Assembly (NCBI GenBank): GCA_964017155.1
Contig: OZ024865.1
Span: 20,549,402-20,613,401 of the forward strand
Reading direction: 5' to 3'
Length of the DNA: 64,000 nt
Source of the DNA: Oasisia sp. SBJ-2009
Lineage: Eukaryota > Annelida > Polychaeta > Sabellida > Siboglinidae
Part shown: piece by piece, positions 30,887-43,159 of the stretch
Position numbering within the stretch: the stretch's first letter is position 1
Layout of the letters: each line of letters opens with the position of its first letter
Made by a program: the position numbers and the translations under genes
Notes under the pieces: model-generated
What the model saw: the letters and a program-made list of their open reading frames with translations, nothing else
The model's database searches: none
Told to the model about the DNA's origin: nothing

Positions 30887-31172
30887 CTGCAACAGTCAGC
30901 ACTTTTCCAGCATGTGAAGCAATGGCTGATCCCTGAATCACATTCCAAAACGACTTAAAGGTTGGCACACAATAATTGGCCTGAACCTGGTAAAAGAACG
31001 ATTGGTTCAGTGGGGTCATACCCATGAACTTCATCAGCAGGGCGATCTTGCGATAGTTGTTGCCAGACAGAAGAATGTTGGTGGCCAACATGAAGTCCCG
31101 TGCATATATCCCTCTGCTGGCAAGGCGAGGTTGACAACACCACCGGTGGCCTACATGGCCCATGGGGCATGT
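30887..31172 (-). CDS. GDGR-DSPG family transposase-like gene, later exon
   Basis: The frame TCPMGHVGHRWCCQPRLASR ... LATNILLSGNNYRKIALLMK ... FFYQVQANYCVPTFKSFWN is open between an acceptor (CTGCCAG|ACA) and a donor (GCAG|GTAATT). The length is 286 nt and the phases fit the exon at 31567. The C-x-x-GH...W...QP block and the Y-C-V-P block match a family of transposase-like proteins, common in aquatic invertebrates, that continue as A-G-D-G-R-x-D-S-P-G (from memory). The continuation is absent to the left, where a 33-bp array begins. Whether this is a live host gene or a young transposon remnant is open. Confidence 0.55.
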
Positions 31173-31566
31173 CTGGCAGGTCAACAATACCAGTAATATA
31201 AACATTGTCACTTTAATATTCATTTTGTAGCAAAACACACTATAATTAGAACACCACTAGCTTAATTGCCTGAAGTCTAGAAACAAAACTGCTTCAATTA
31301 AATAAAACACTCAAATAAAACCCAACAATTAATAATGTAATCTGTACCATGGCAGTACTGCATTATATTATAATGTATACAGTTTTGTAGTGGATATCTG
31401 ACAATAACATTGATAATTCTGACAAATGCATTATAAATGTATTAAATAAGTTGTTATTGGATTTAGCAGTAATAACATCTTCACTGGTTTTCATGTAAAA
31501 AATGTTCTGTGCTTTTTTTTATCAAACAGCAATACCCTATTAGTGAACGTTAAATCATACACATAC

Positions 31567-31846
31567 CCAGGTTAGTATGACAACTGACCCGACATCTTTC
31601 ACTGTCACATTGTACAGTGCAGTATAACCTGCCACTACACATCTGTCCAGGTGCAAAACAGCCAGTGGAAGGAGGTATGCCTTGTACGCCAGACAGCAGC
31701 CATGCTCCAAAATTGCTGCTGTGTCAGACAATGTTGGCAACTCCCAGCCAGTAGCACTCTTGTCATCTGTTTCTGTCATGATGTCATGGATGAGTTCCCC
31801 ATCGTCAATGACGTCTAACTCATCCGCATTACCACAGTGATAGTCT
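31567..31846 (-). CDS. GDGR-DSPG family transposase-like gene, middle exon
   Basis: A 280-nt exon with donor TGG|GTATGT and acceptor TTTCAG. The frame runs DYHCGNADELDVIDDGELIH ... LHLDRCVVAGYTALYNVTVK and ends ...ILTW, which joins in phase to TCPMGHVGHRW of the next exon. The joined C...W-T-C-x-x-GH pattern looks like a zinc-binding N-terminal region of the same family. There is no stop in the frame. Confidence 0.55.
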
Positions 31847-32133
31847 CTGAAACATTTATATCAGATCAAAAATACTTTATTGCATGTCATAAAACGGCAC
31901 TATTGTCGTGGATCTCTGTTGCAATATCGTGCACAATTGTTATTGATAATTCGAAAGATTTTCACAGAAAGAATCTATGCTAGATGCTGGTTTACGATAC
32001 AAGCAACTTGCTTTTATGTTATTTTGTGTTTCATTATTAATTCTACTTACACATTCAAGAATATCATTTATTGATGAAGATTTACTTTCATCTTGTGAAC
32101 AGTTTATGTTTTTTGGACATTATGGCCCCCTAC

Positions 32134-32326
32134 CTCTTCTTGAATGTTCTCTATACACCTGGAAGACATTATTCGCAGGCAGGTTATACTGCTGCATTGT
32201 TTTTGGCTCACTGCATGCTTCTGAGCTAGTGATTTCTTCAAATACTGTATTCAGTGTGTGAATGTAACTTTCAATTTGTTTGAAGTTTGCATTTGAGCTT
32301 CTAGCATTGAAGATGCTCTTTAGCAT
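32134..32326 (-). CDS. Possible first coding exon of the GDGR-DSPG family gene
   Basis: The ATG at 32326 begins MLKSIFNARSSNANFKQIES ... and is open to a donor AGAAGAG|GTAGGG. The phase leaves one base, which fits the next exon only if the acceptor is the second AG (CAGAG|AC). The protein segment is not recognised. Confidence 0.35.
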
Positions 32327-32610
32327 TTATGGAAGGACTTATTTGTGAATAATATTTACAAGAGGAATCATTATTAAAAATATGCTATCAGAATGAATTC
32401 CTTTGTCATTTTCTATCATGTTAATGTCTGTGATTAAACTGTCATTGAGCTGTGAATTTATCTCCACTGTTGTGACTCATGTTTGTGTAGGTATTTTCCG
32501 CCATTTATTTTTTGAGTTTGCACAAACTGAATGTTTTTGTGGTTGACTTGAGGCATATCTGGAAAACATGACAGACAAGACAGACAAATGATCTGATTTC
32601 CATGATTTGC

Positions 32611-33363
32611 TTAGTTAATTAACTGGGTCAGTGGCAGGTCAATGACCTTCTTCGTTGGCTCCCCAACAAGTGTATATGTTCCACACTTGGCCGAGTGTCC
32701 CAGACTGTCATTTCTGCTGTCTCCTGCAGGCCACCTTCCATCTCCCTCAACCCAGCCATGATGGCTGCTTGCTCCTTCCAGCCGTTGATGACAGTGGGGA
32801 TAACGTAATCTTTCTGGTGGCATTGGTATGTTGATCGGCTGAACCACTCAATGTTCATTATACTGAAGAGGCAAAGGATCTAGCTAACTTGACAGCTATG
32901 GCACTGACAACATTGCCAAGTGGCACTTGGCAAGTGGATGGCCAACTGTCCCATGTCCTGGTGTAGGCGCAGTTCTTGCAGGTTTGTACCACCATTGTGC
33001 CATTCACGGTTGACCACTTGGCCACGACTGGGACCAGCACAAATGGGGCAACACTGGAACGAGTTTGTTATGGAAAACAATGTACTTCTTCGAAGTAATG
33101 TCTCCATAAAAAGGTTTATAGTTGGGGTCCTCAATTTCTAAACAGGACCTGATGGGACTGATGACATCTGGGTGGCAGGTCACTTTCATGATTGTATTTA
33201 TCACTTTCATGATTGTATTTATACCTGTATGAGAATCACGTTGTAAACATTTGAGGTTGGCCCACAGAAATAAATGACATGAATGATGATCAAAGTTTAG
33301 CCAATTGTCAATGGCAGTAATGCATGAACAAGTCAACTCCTTCACAATCACCACTGACTGCAC
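32611..33363 (-). pseudogene. GDGR-DSPG family pseudogene, upstream tandem copy
   Basis: Blocks leftwards: CLEIEDPNYKPFYGDITSKK, YIVFHNKLVPVLPHLC, a frame change, TVNGTMVVQTCKNCAYTRTW, VPLGNVVSAIAVKLA, then YQCHQKDYVIPTVINGWKE. The last block, AGDSRNDSLGHSAKCGTYTL, is the family hallmark (normally G-D-G-R-x-D-S-P-G-H-S-A-K-Y) with two hallmark residues changed. At least three frame changes mean it is dead. It is a tandem paralogue of 30887-32326. Confidence 0.6.
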
Positions 33364-33522
33364 ATGACACCGTCAATCCATGCAAAATACATCTGTCACC
33401 ACACCGAGAACAGATGTCAGTGTAATTTTAAATATATATTAACAAATCATTATTGATTGAATTTTAGCATAATGTCTATGATGTCATGACACGGGCAAGA
33501 ATCCACTGCCACCAAGACACAG

Positions 33523-35797
33523 TGTCACTCCTGTCGTCACCGGGTGTATACTGCAGGTCAAGGTTAAAACAATACTGTCACTCCTGTCGTCACCGGGTGT
33601 ATACTGCAGGTCAAGGTTAAAACAACACTGTCACTCCCGTCCTCACTGGGTGTATACTGCAGGTCAAGGCTAAAACAACACTGTCACTCCTGTCCTCACC
33701 GGGTGGGTACTGCAGGTCAAGGCTAAAACAACACTGTCACTCCCGTCCTCACCGGGTGGGTACTGCAGGTCAAGGCTAAAACAACACTGTCACTCCTGTC
33801 CTCACCGGGTGGGTACTGCAGGTCAAGGCTAAAACAACACTGTCACTCCTGTCCTCACCGGGTGGGTACTGCAGGTCAAGGCTAAAACAACACTGTCACT
33901 CCTGTCCTCACCGGGTGTATACTGCAGGTCAAGGCTAAAACAACACTGTCACTCCTGTCCTCACCGGGTGGGTACTGCAGGTCAAGGCTAAAACAACACT
34001 GTCACTCCTGTCCTCACCGGGTGGGTACTGCAGGTCAAGGCTAAAACAACACTGTCACTCCTGTCCTCACCGGGTGGGTACTGCAGGTCAAGGCTAAAAC
34101 AACACTGTCACTCCTGTCCTCACCGGGTGGGTACTGCAGGTCAAGGCTAAAACAACACTGTCACTCCTGTCCTCACCGGGTGGGTACTGCAGGTCAAGGC
34201 TAAAACAACACTGTCACTCCTGTCCTCACCGGGTGTATACTGCAGGTCAAGGCTAAAACAACACTGTCACTCCTGTCCTCACCGGGTGGGTACTGCAGGT
34301 CAAGGCTAAAACAACACTGTCACTCCTGTCCTCACCGGGTGGGTACTGCAGGTCAAGGCTAAAACAACACTGTCACTCCTGTCCTCACCGGGTGTATACT
34401 GCAGGTCAAGGCTAAAACAACACTGTCACTCCCGTCGTCACCGGGTGTATACTGCAGGTCAAGGCTAAAACAACACTGTCACTCCCATCCTCACCGGGTG
34501 TATACTGCAGGTCAAGGCTAAAACAACACTGTCACTCCTGTCGTCACCGGGTGGGTACTGCAGGTCAAGGCTAAAACAACACTGTCACTCCTGTCGTCAC
34601 CGGGTGGGTACTGCAGGTCAAGGCTAAAACAACACTGTCACTCCTGTCCTCACCGGGTGGGTACTGCAGGTCAAGGCTAAAACAACACTGTCACTCCTGT
34701 CGTCACCGGGTGTATACTGCAGGTCAAGGCTAAAACAACACTGTCACTCCTGTCCTCACCGGATGGGTACTGCAGGTCAAGGCTAAAACAACACTGTCAC
34801 TCCTGTCCTCACCGGGTGGGTACTGCAGGTCAAGGCTAAAACAACACTGTCACTCCTGTCCTCACCGGGTGTATACTGCAGGTCAAGGCTAAAACAACAC
34901 TGTCACTCCTGTCCTCACCGGGTGTATACTGCAGGTCAAGGCTAAAACAACACTGTCACTCCTGTCCTCACCGGGTGTATACTGCAGGTCAAGGCTAAAA
35001 CAACACTGTCACTCCTGTCCTCACCGGGTGGGTACTGCAGGTCAAGGCTAAAACAACACTGTCACTCCTGTCCTCACCGGATGGGTACTGCAGGTCAAGG
35101 CTAAAACAACACTGTCACTCCTGTCCTCACCGGGTGGGTACTGCAGGTCAAGGCTAAAACAACACTGTCACTCCTGTCCTCACCGGGTGTATACTGCAGG
35201 TCAAGGCTAAAACAACACTGTCACTCCTGTCCTCACCGGGTGTATACTGCAGGTCAAGGCTAAAACAACACTGTCACTCCTGTCCTCACCGGGTGGGTAC
35301 TGCAGGTCAAGGCTAAAACAACACTGTCACTCCTGTCCTCACCGGGTGTATACTGCAGGTCAAGGCTAAAACAACACTGTCACTCCTGTCCTCACCGGGT
35401 GTATACTGCAGGTCAAGGCTAAAACAACACTGTCACTCCTGTCGTCACCGGGTGTATACTGCAGGTCAAGGCTAAAACAACACTGTCACTCCCGTCCTCA
35501 CCGGGTGTATACTGCAGGTCAAGGCTAAAACAACACTGTCACTCCTGTCGTCACCGGGTGGGTACTGCAGGTCAAGGCTAAAACAACACTGTCACTCCTG
35601 TCGTCACCGGGTGGGTACTGCAGGTCAAGGCTAAAACAACACTGTCACTCCTGTCGTCACCGGGTGAGTACTGCAGGTCAAGGCTAAAACAACACTGTCA
35701 CTCCTGTCGTCACCGGGTGGGTACTGCAGGTCAAGGCTAAAACAACACTGTCACTCCTGTCCTCACCGAATGGGTACTGCAGGTCAAGGCTAAAATA
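33523..35797. repeat. 53-bp satellite array, about 43 copies
   Basis: Near-identical head-to-tail units (CACTGTCACTCCTGTCCTCA / CCGGGTGGGTACTGCAGG / TCAAGGCTAAAACAA). Variation is confined to a few positions (GGG/TAT in GGGTGGGTA vs GGGTGTATA, C/G in GTCCTCA vs GTCGTCA). A single diverged copy of the same unit ends every 33-bp module to the right (about 37380, 39150, 41750, 43110). Confidence 0.97.
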
Positions 35798-36599
35798 ATA
35801 CAAGTCATCTGTCACTGTTGTCTGTCACCATCACACGCTGACATACAAGTGACCATTCTAAGTACATCCTTAAGTAAAAGTAACATAATTAAACAGTGCA
35901 AGTCATTTTCACTGTTAATACCCCTTGTAGGCGTTTGCCCGAGTTATGAATCTTCCAAAGTCGTACTTTGACTGTTTGCCATACACGAAGCAGTCGACGG
36001 TAAGCACATGTGTATGACCTCAAAATACATTTACATCACATCATCTTTAATATATCATTGGTAGATCGAGCCCAGGCGATGGACCTAAGTCGGGTGTAGA
36101 TCGAGCCCAGGTCGACTCATGGCCTTGGAACTTATACGGGCCACTCCTGCTTTGGTCAGCTCGTTACGGTCAAGGTTGTAACAAGTAACAGTAACACAAT
36201 TAAACAATGTTACAATGTCATCCTCACTGTTAATATATCACTGGTAGATGAGTTCAAGTCCACTCGTCACCATTGTCCTAATTCGGGCCTATCCTGCATT
36301 GGTCAACTCGTTATCGCTAAGGCTGTAAAAAGTAACAGTAACACAATTAAACACTGTATCAAGTTTAGGAGGGAATTTGTTAATTCTCAGCGGTGTCATT
36401 CCACCCCCCAGAAGGGTGGTCAGCCGCTGACCGATGACATCATGGTGGTCGGTACAATGACGTGAGTGGGTGTTGTGTGATAGGGTGTGAGACAGGTGAC
36501 ATCAGGTGTTTGGTGCTTAGTTGTGTGACGTGACGCCAGTATCTAGGACAGTCGCTCTATGTTGGCTTCAGCATCTTGTTCAAAGAAACCTTCAGTTGT

Positions 36600-37335
36600 G
36601 TCAGGTCACGTGTCCAGTCTCCGAGGCAGATCTGTAGGTCTCGTGTCTAGTCTCCGAGGCGGATCTGTAGGTCTCGTGTCTTAGTCTCCGAGGCGGATCT
36701 GTAGGTCTCGTGTCTTAGTCTCCGAGGCGGATCTGTAGGTCCCTTGTCAGTCACTGTATTTGTGCTTCATCGTATTGTTCCTGCACCTTCAGTTGTTTCA
36801 GGTCACGTATCCAGTCTCCGAGGCGGGTCTGTAGGTCTCGTGTCCAGTCTCCGAGGCAGATCTGTAGGTCTCGTGTCTAGTCTCCGAGGCGGATCTGTAG
36901 GTCTCGTGTCTAGTCTCCGAGGCGGATCTGTAGGTCTCGTGTCAGTCACTTTATTTGTGCTTCATCGTATTGTTCCTGCACCTTCAGTTGTTTCAGGTCA
37001 CGTATCCAGTCTCCGAGGCGGGTCTGTAGGTCTCGTGTCCAGTCTCCGAGGCAGGTCTGTAGGTCTCGTGTCCAGTCTCAGAGGCAGATCTGTAGGTCTC
37101 GTGTCCAGTCTCCGAGGCAGGTCTGTAGGTCTTGTGTCTAGTCTCCGAGGCGGGTCTGTAGGTCTCGTGTCCAGTCTCCGAGGCAGATCTGTAGGTCTCG
37201 TGTCCAGTCTCCGAGGCGGGTCTGTAGGTCTCGTGTCCAGCCTCCGAGGCAGATCTGTAGGTCTTGTGTCCAGTCTCCGAGGCAGGTCTGTAGGTCTCGT
37301 GGCCAGCCTCCGAGGCAGATCTGTAGGTCCCTCGT
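36600..37335. repeat. 33-bp minisatellite arrays (three blocks)
   Basis: Units of the form GTCTCCGAGGCGGATCTGTA plus GGTCTCGTGTCTA. The unit is divisible by three, so open frames repeat SLRGGSVGLVS; these are not believed to be genes. The blocks are separated by a GTCACT(G/T)TATTTGTGCTTC spacer. Confidence 0.95.
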
Positions 37336-38237
37336 CAGTCCCCAGACACGAGCAAGAGTCCGCTGCCACCAAGCCACAGTGTCACTCCTGTCCTCGCCGA
37401 GTAGGTACTGCAGGTCAAGGCTAAAGCAACACAACTCATCTGTCACTGTCACCATGATATACAACTGACCATTCTAAGGACATCCTTAAGTAAAAGTAAC
37501 ATAGTTAAACAGTGTAAGTCATCTTCACTCTTAATACCCCTTGTACGCGTTCACACAAGTTACTTCAAGATCCTAGAATAGAGGCGGCTAACTGATTGTT
37601 AGTGTTGGACGTGTATGAACAGTGCAAATCTTCCGAAGTCGTACTTTGACTGTTTGCCATACACGAAGCAGTCGACGGTAAGCACATGTGTATGACCTCA
37701 AAATGCATTTACATCACATCATCTTTAATATATCATTGGTAGATCGAGCCCAGGTCAACTTGCGGCCATGGAACTTATTCGGGCCACTCCTGCTTTGGTC
37801 AGCTTGTTATTGCTAAGACAGTAACAGTAACATAATTAAACAGTGTAACAATGTTACGTCATCCTCGCTGTTAATATATATCATTGGTACATAGCTCAAG
37901 TCGACTCGTGACCATTGTCCTAAGTCGGGCCACTCATGCCTTGGTCAACTTGTTATTGCTAAGGCTGTAACAAATAACAGTAATATAATTAAACATTGTC
38001 AGGAGGGAATTTATTAATTCCCAGCGGTGTCATTCCACCCCCAAGAAGGGTGGTCAGCCGCTGACCGATGACATCATGGTGGTCGGTACAATGACGTGAG
38101 TGGGTGTTGTGTGATAGGGTGTGAGACAGGTGACATCATGTGTTTGGTGCTTAGCTGTGTGACGTGACGCCAGTATCTAGGACAGTCGCTCTATGTTGGC
38201 TTCAGCATCTTGTTCCCGCACCTTCAGTTGTGTCAGG

Positions 38238-38800
38238 TCACGTGTCCAGTCTCCGAGGCAGATCTGTAGGTCTCGTGTCCAGTCTCCGAGGCAGATCTGT
38301 AGGTCTCGTGTCTAGTCTCCGAGGCGGATCTGTAGGTCTCGTGTCTTAGTCTCCGAGGCGGATCTGTAGGTCCCTTGTCAGTCACTGTATTTGTGCTTCA
38401 TCGTATTGTTCCTGCACCTTCAGTTGTTTCAGGTCACGTATCCAGTCTCCGAGGCGGGTCTGTAGGTCTCGTGTCCAGTCTCCGAGGCAGATCTGTAGGT
38501 CTCGTGTCTAGTCTCCGAGGCGGATCTGTAGGTCTCGTGTCTAGTCTCCGAGGCAGGCGGATCTGTAGGTCTCGTGTCAAGTCTCCGAGGCGGATCTGTA
38601 GGTCCCTTGTCAGTCACTTTATTTGTGCTTCATCGTATTGTTCCTGCACCTTCAGTTGTTTCAGGTCACGTATCCAGTCTCCGAGGCGGGTCTGTAGGTC
38701 TCGTGTCCAGTCTCCGAGGCAGGTCTGTAGGTCTCGTGTCCAGTCTCCGAGGCAGGTCTGTAGGTCTCGTGTCCAGTCTCCAAGGCAGGTCTGTAGGTCC
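38238..38800. repeat. 33-bp minisatellite arrays (second module)
   Basis: Same unit as 36600-37335 in three sub-blocks split by the same TATTTGTGCTTCATCGTATT spacer. Confidence 0.95.
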
Positions 38801-39115
38801 CTCGTCAGTCCCCAGACACAGGCGGGTCTGTAGGTCCCTCGTCAGTCCCAAGACACAGGTGGGTCTGTAGGTCCCTCGTCAGTCCCCAGACACAGGCGGG
38901 TCTGTAGGTCCCTCGTCAGTCCCCAGACACAGGCGGGTCTGTAGGTCCCTCGTCAGTCCCAAGACACAGGCGGGTCTGTAGGTCCCTCGTCAGTCCCCAG
39001 ACACAGGCGGGTCTGTAGGTCCCTCGTCAGTCCCCAGACACAGGCGGGTCTGTAGGTCCCTCGTCAGTCCCCAGACACAGGCGGGTCTGTAGGTCCCTCG
39101 TCAGTCCCCAGACAT
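38800..39115. repeat. 37-bp minisatellite derived from array edge
   Basis: About nine copies of a unit joining GGGTCTGTAGGTCCCTCGTC to AGTCCCCAGACACAGGC. The unit equals the junction between a 33-bp unit and the sequence that ends each array elsewhere. Confidence 0.9.
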
Positions 39116-39302
39116 GAGCAAGAGTCCGCTGCCACCAAGACACAGTGTCGCTCCTGTCCTCGCCGAGTGTATACTGCAGGTCACGGCTAAAACAACACAA
39201 GTCATCTGTCACTGTTGCCTCTCACCAGTGACGCCAGTATCTAGGACAGTCGCTGTATGTTGGCTTCAGCATCTTGTTCCCGCACCTTCAGTTGTGTCAG
39301 GT

Positions 39303-39540
39303 CCCGTGTCCAGTCTCCGAGGCAGGTCTGTAGGTCTCGTGTCTAGTCTCCGAGGCGGATCTGTAGGTCTCGTGTCCAGTCTCCGAGGCAGATCTGTAGG
39401 TCTCGTGTCCAGTCTCCGAGGCGGGTCTGTAGGTCTCGTGTCCAGCCTCCGAGGCAGATCTGTAGGTCTTGTGTCCAGTCTCCGAGGCAGGTCTGTAGGT
39501 CTCGTGGCCAGCCTCCGAGGCAGATCTGTAGGTCCCTCGT
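39303..39540. repeat. 33-bp minisatellite array (third module)
   Basis: About seven units. The order of C/T and A/G variants at the right end, including CAGCCTCCGAGG units, is shared with the ends of the arrays at 37335 and 41700. Confidence 0.95.
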
Positions 39541-39942
39541 CAGTCCCCAGACACGAGCAAGAGTCCGCTGCCACCAAGCCACAGTGTCACTCCTGTCCTC
39601 GCCGAGTAGGTACTGCAGGTCAAGGCTAAAGCAACACAACTCATCTGTCACTGTCACCATGACATACAACTGACCATTCTAAGGACATCCTTAAGTAAAA
39701 GTAACATAGTTAAACAGTGTAAGTCATCTTCACTCTTAATACCCCTTGTACGCGTTCACACAAGTTACTTCAAGATCCTAGAATAGAGGCGGCTAACTGA
39801 TTGTTAGTGTTGGACGTGTATGAACAGTGCGAATCTTCCGAAGTCGTACTTTGACTGTTTGCCATACACGAAGCAGTCGACGGTAAGCACATGTGTATGA
39901 CCTCAAAATGCATTTACATCACATCATCTTTAATATATCATT

Positions 39943-40738
39943 GGTTTAACAAGGTTTAACAAGTTGCCGTCCAGAACCAAGCTCCAGACGCCATGTGAAC
40001 AAGGAAGCCTATGGCTTATCGAGTGTTCACAAAAAAAATTAATATAGTTATTATAAAATGCACTAAAATGCTGCTAATTAAAATGCGTTGTCTCTAAAAA
40101 TACATAAGTAAAATAAAATTTATACGTTGTCTCTAAAAAAATATACAAGTAAAATAAATAAATACATAAAATATCCTACAATAACACCATTTTTTATAAT
40201 AATAAATTAATTAAAATAATTATATGAATAAATAATTTAATCAGTATTAAAATAATTTCTAAAACATTTAAGTGTTCAACCTAGGTATAGCCCGCCCTTG
40301 CCAGATAATTGTCAATTTTATTTTTAGACATATTTACACTGCTGGCATTTACACAATCATGACTTAAATTATTCCAATCAGTTATTGTTCTCTGGGAGAA
40401 GGAGAATTTTATTTTATTTAATCTAGAGTATGGCTTGACTAACGCTGCCTTATGCCCCCTTGTCACACTATCTTCTTTTAGTTTGAAAAATTTTTTGCTA
40501 TCAATATCTTCATATCCATTCAATATCTTAAAAACTTCTATTAGGTCTCCTCTTAATCTTCTAGTTTCTAATGTTGTCAATCTACATTCTAACAGGCGTC
40601 TTTCATAGGATAAATGTTTAAGTTCTGGAATTAGTTTAGTAGCCCTCCTTTGAATTCTTTCAAGTTTATCAATGTCTTTCTTTTGATATGGCCTCCATGC
40701 CTGAATGCAATATTCTAAGTGTGGCCTAACTATTGCCT
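39943..40738 (-). mobile_element. 5'-truncated LINE (CR1/Jockey-type RT C-terminus) inserted in a module
   Basis: On the minus strand an open frame reads AIVRPHLEYCIQAWRPYQKK, IQRRATKLIPELKHLSYERR, LTTLETRRLRGDLIEVFKIL, FFKLKEDSVTRGHKAALVKP and WNNLSHD, ending in a stop at about 40281. This is the C-terminal end of a LINE reverse transcriptase polyprotein. A 3' UTR follows and ends in repeats of TTGTTAAACC at 39943. The insertion splits module sequence that is continuous elsewhere (ATATATCATTGGTAGATCGAG at 37725). Only the last quarter of the element is present. Confidence 0.8.
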
Positions 40739-41234
40739 TGATCGAGCCCAGGTCAACTTGCGGCCATGGAACTTATTCGGGCCACTCCTGCTTTGGTCAG
40801 CTTGTTGCTAAGACAGTAACAGCAACATAATTAAACAGTGTAACAATGTTACGTCATCCTCGCTGTTAATATATATCATTGGTACATAGCTCAAGTCGAC
40901 TCGTGACCATTGTCCTAAGTCGGGCCACTCATGCCTTGGTCAACTTGTTATTGCTAAGGCTGTAACAAATAACAGTAATATAATTAAACATTGTCAGGAG
41001 GGAATTTATTAATTCCCAGCGGTGTCATTCCACCCCCCAGAAGGGTGGTGAGCTGCTGACCGATGACATCATGGTGGTCGGTGCAATGACGTGAGTGGGT
41101 GTTGTGTGATAGGGTGTGAGACACGTGACATCAGGTGTTTGGTGCTTAGCTGTGTGACGTGACGCCAGTATCTAGGACAGTCGCTCTATGTTGGCTTCAG
41201 CATCTTGTTCCAGCACCTTCAGTTGTGTCAGGTC

Positions 41235-41700
41235 CCGTGTCCAGTCTCCGAGGCGGGTCTGTGGGTCTCGTGTCCAGTCTCAGAGGCAGGTCTGTAGGTC
41301 TCGTGTCCAGTCTCAGAGGCAGGTCTGTAGGTCTCGTGTCCAGTCTCAGAGGCAGGTCTGTAGGTCTCGTGTCCAGTCTCAGAGGCAGATCTGTAGGTCT
41401 CGTGTCCAGTCTCGGAGGCAGGTCTGTAGGTCTTGTGTCCAGTCTCAGAGGCAGGTCTGTAGGTCTTGTGTCCAGTCTCCGAGGCAGGTCTGTAGGTCCT
41501 GTGTCCAGTCTCCGAGGCAGGTCTGTAGGTCTTGTGTCCAGTCTCCGAGGCAGGTATGTAGGTCCTGTGTCCAGTCTCCGAGGCAGGTCTGTAGGTCTTG
41601 TGTCCAGTCTCCGAGGCAGATCTGTAGGTCTTGTGTCCAGTCTCCGAGGCAGGTCTGTAGGTCTCGTGGCCAGCCTCCGAGGCAGATCTGTAGGTCCCTC
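41235..41700. repeat. 33-bp minisatellite array (fourth module)
   Basis: About 14 units, with a run of CAGTCTCAGAGGCAGGTCTG variants on the left and CTCCGAGG variants on the right, indicating local homogenisation. Confidence 0.95.
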
Positions 41701-42614
41701 GTCAGTCCCCAGACACGAGCAAGAGTCCGCTGCCACCAAGCCACAGTGTCACTCCTGTCCTCGCCGAGTAGGTACTGCAGGTCAAGGCTAAAGCAACACA
41801 ACTCATCTGTCACTGTCACCATGACATACAACTGACCATTCTAAGGACATCCTTAAGTAAAAGTAACATAATTAAACAGTGTAAGTCATCTTCACTCTTA
41901 ATACCCCTTGTACGCGTTCACACAAGTTTCTTCAAGATACTAGAATAGAGGCGGCTAACTGATTGTTAGTGTTGGACGTGTATGAACAGTGCGAATCTTC
42001 CAAAGTCGTACTTTGACTGTTTGCCATACACGAAGCAGTCGACGGTAAGCACATGTGTATGACCTCAAAATGCATTTACATCACATCATCTTTAATATAT
42101 CATTGGTAGATCGAGCCCAGGTCGACTCGTGGCCATGGACCTAAGTCGGGCCACTCCTGCTTTAGTCAGCTTGGTATTGCTAAGACAGTAACAGTAACAT
42201 AATTAAACAGTGTAACAATGTTACAACGTCATCCTCGCTGTTAATATATATCATTGGTAGATGAGCTCAAGTCGACTCGTGACCATTGTCCTAAGTCGAG
42301 CCACTCATGCTTTAGTCAGCTAGTTATTGCTAAGGCTGTAACAAGTAACAGTAATATAATTAAACATTGTAAGGAGCGAATTTGTTAATTCCCAGCGGTG
42401 TCATTCCACCCCCCAGAAGGGTGGTGAACTGCTGACCGATGACATCATGGTGGTCGGTGCAATGACGTGAGTGGGTGTTGTGTGATAGGGTGTGAGACAC
42501 GTGACATCAGGTGTTAGGTGCTTAGCTGTGTGACGTGATGCCAGTATCTAGGACAGTCGCTCTATGTTGGCTTCAGCATCTTGTTCAAAGAAACCTTCAG
42601 TTGTGTCAGGTCAC

Positions 42615-42930
42615 GTGTCCAGTCTCCGAGGCGGGTCTGTAGGTCTCGTGTCTAGTCTCCGAGGCGGATCTGTAGGTCTCGTGTCTAGTCTCCGAGGCGG
42701 GTCTGTAGGTCTCGTGTCTAGTCTCCGAGGCGGGTCTGTAGGTCTCGTGTCTAGTCTCCGAGGCGAATCTGTAGGTCTCCGAGGCGGGTCTGTAGGTCTC
42801 GTGTCTAGTCTCCGAGGCGGGTCTGTAGGTCTCGTGTCTAGTCTCCGAGGCGGATCTGTAGGTCTCGTGTCTAGTCTCCGAGGCGGATCTGTAGGTCTCG
42901 TGTCTAGTCTCCGAGGCGGATCTGTAGGTC
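42615..42930. repeat. 33-bp minisatellite array (fifth module)
   Basis: About nine units, almost all of the CTAGTCTCCGAGGCGG type, with one truncated unit near 42775. Confidence 0.95.
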
Positions 42931-43159
42931 CCTTGTCAGTCACTGTATTTGTGCTTCATCGTATTGTTCCTGCACCTTCAGTTGTTTCAGGTCTTGTGTC
43001 CAGTCTCCGAGGCTGGTCTGTAGGTCATTGACCACTCCCCATACACAGACGGGTCTGTAGACACAGACATAGGCGAGAGTCCGCTGCCACCAAGACACAG
43101 TGTCACTCCTGTCCTCGCCGAGTGGGTACTGCAGGTCAAGGCTAAAACAACAAGTCATT

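Noticed and set aside
33523..35797. CRISPR-like array
   Set aside because: Units are contiguous and identical without unique spacers, and the genome is eukaryotic.
36744..43031. Frames encoding SLRGGSVGLVS repeats as a secreted or structural repeat protein
   Set aside because: The unit is a noncoding-looking 33-bp minisatellite, open on both strands, with indels of partial units and no conserved start; duplicated modules carry differing frames.
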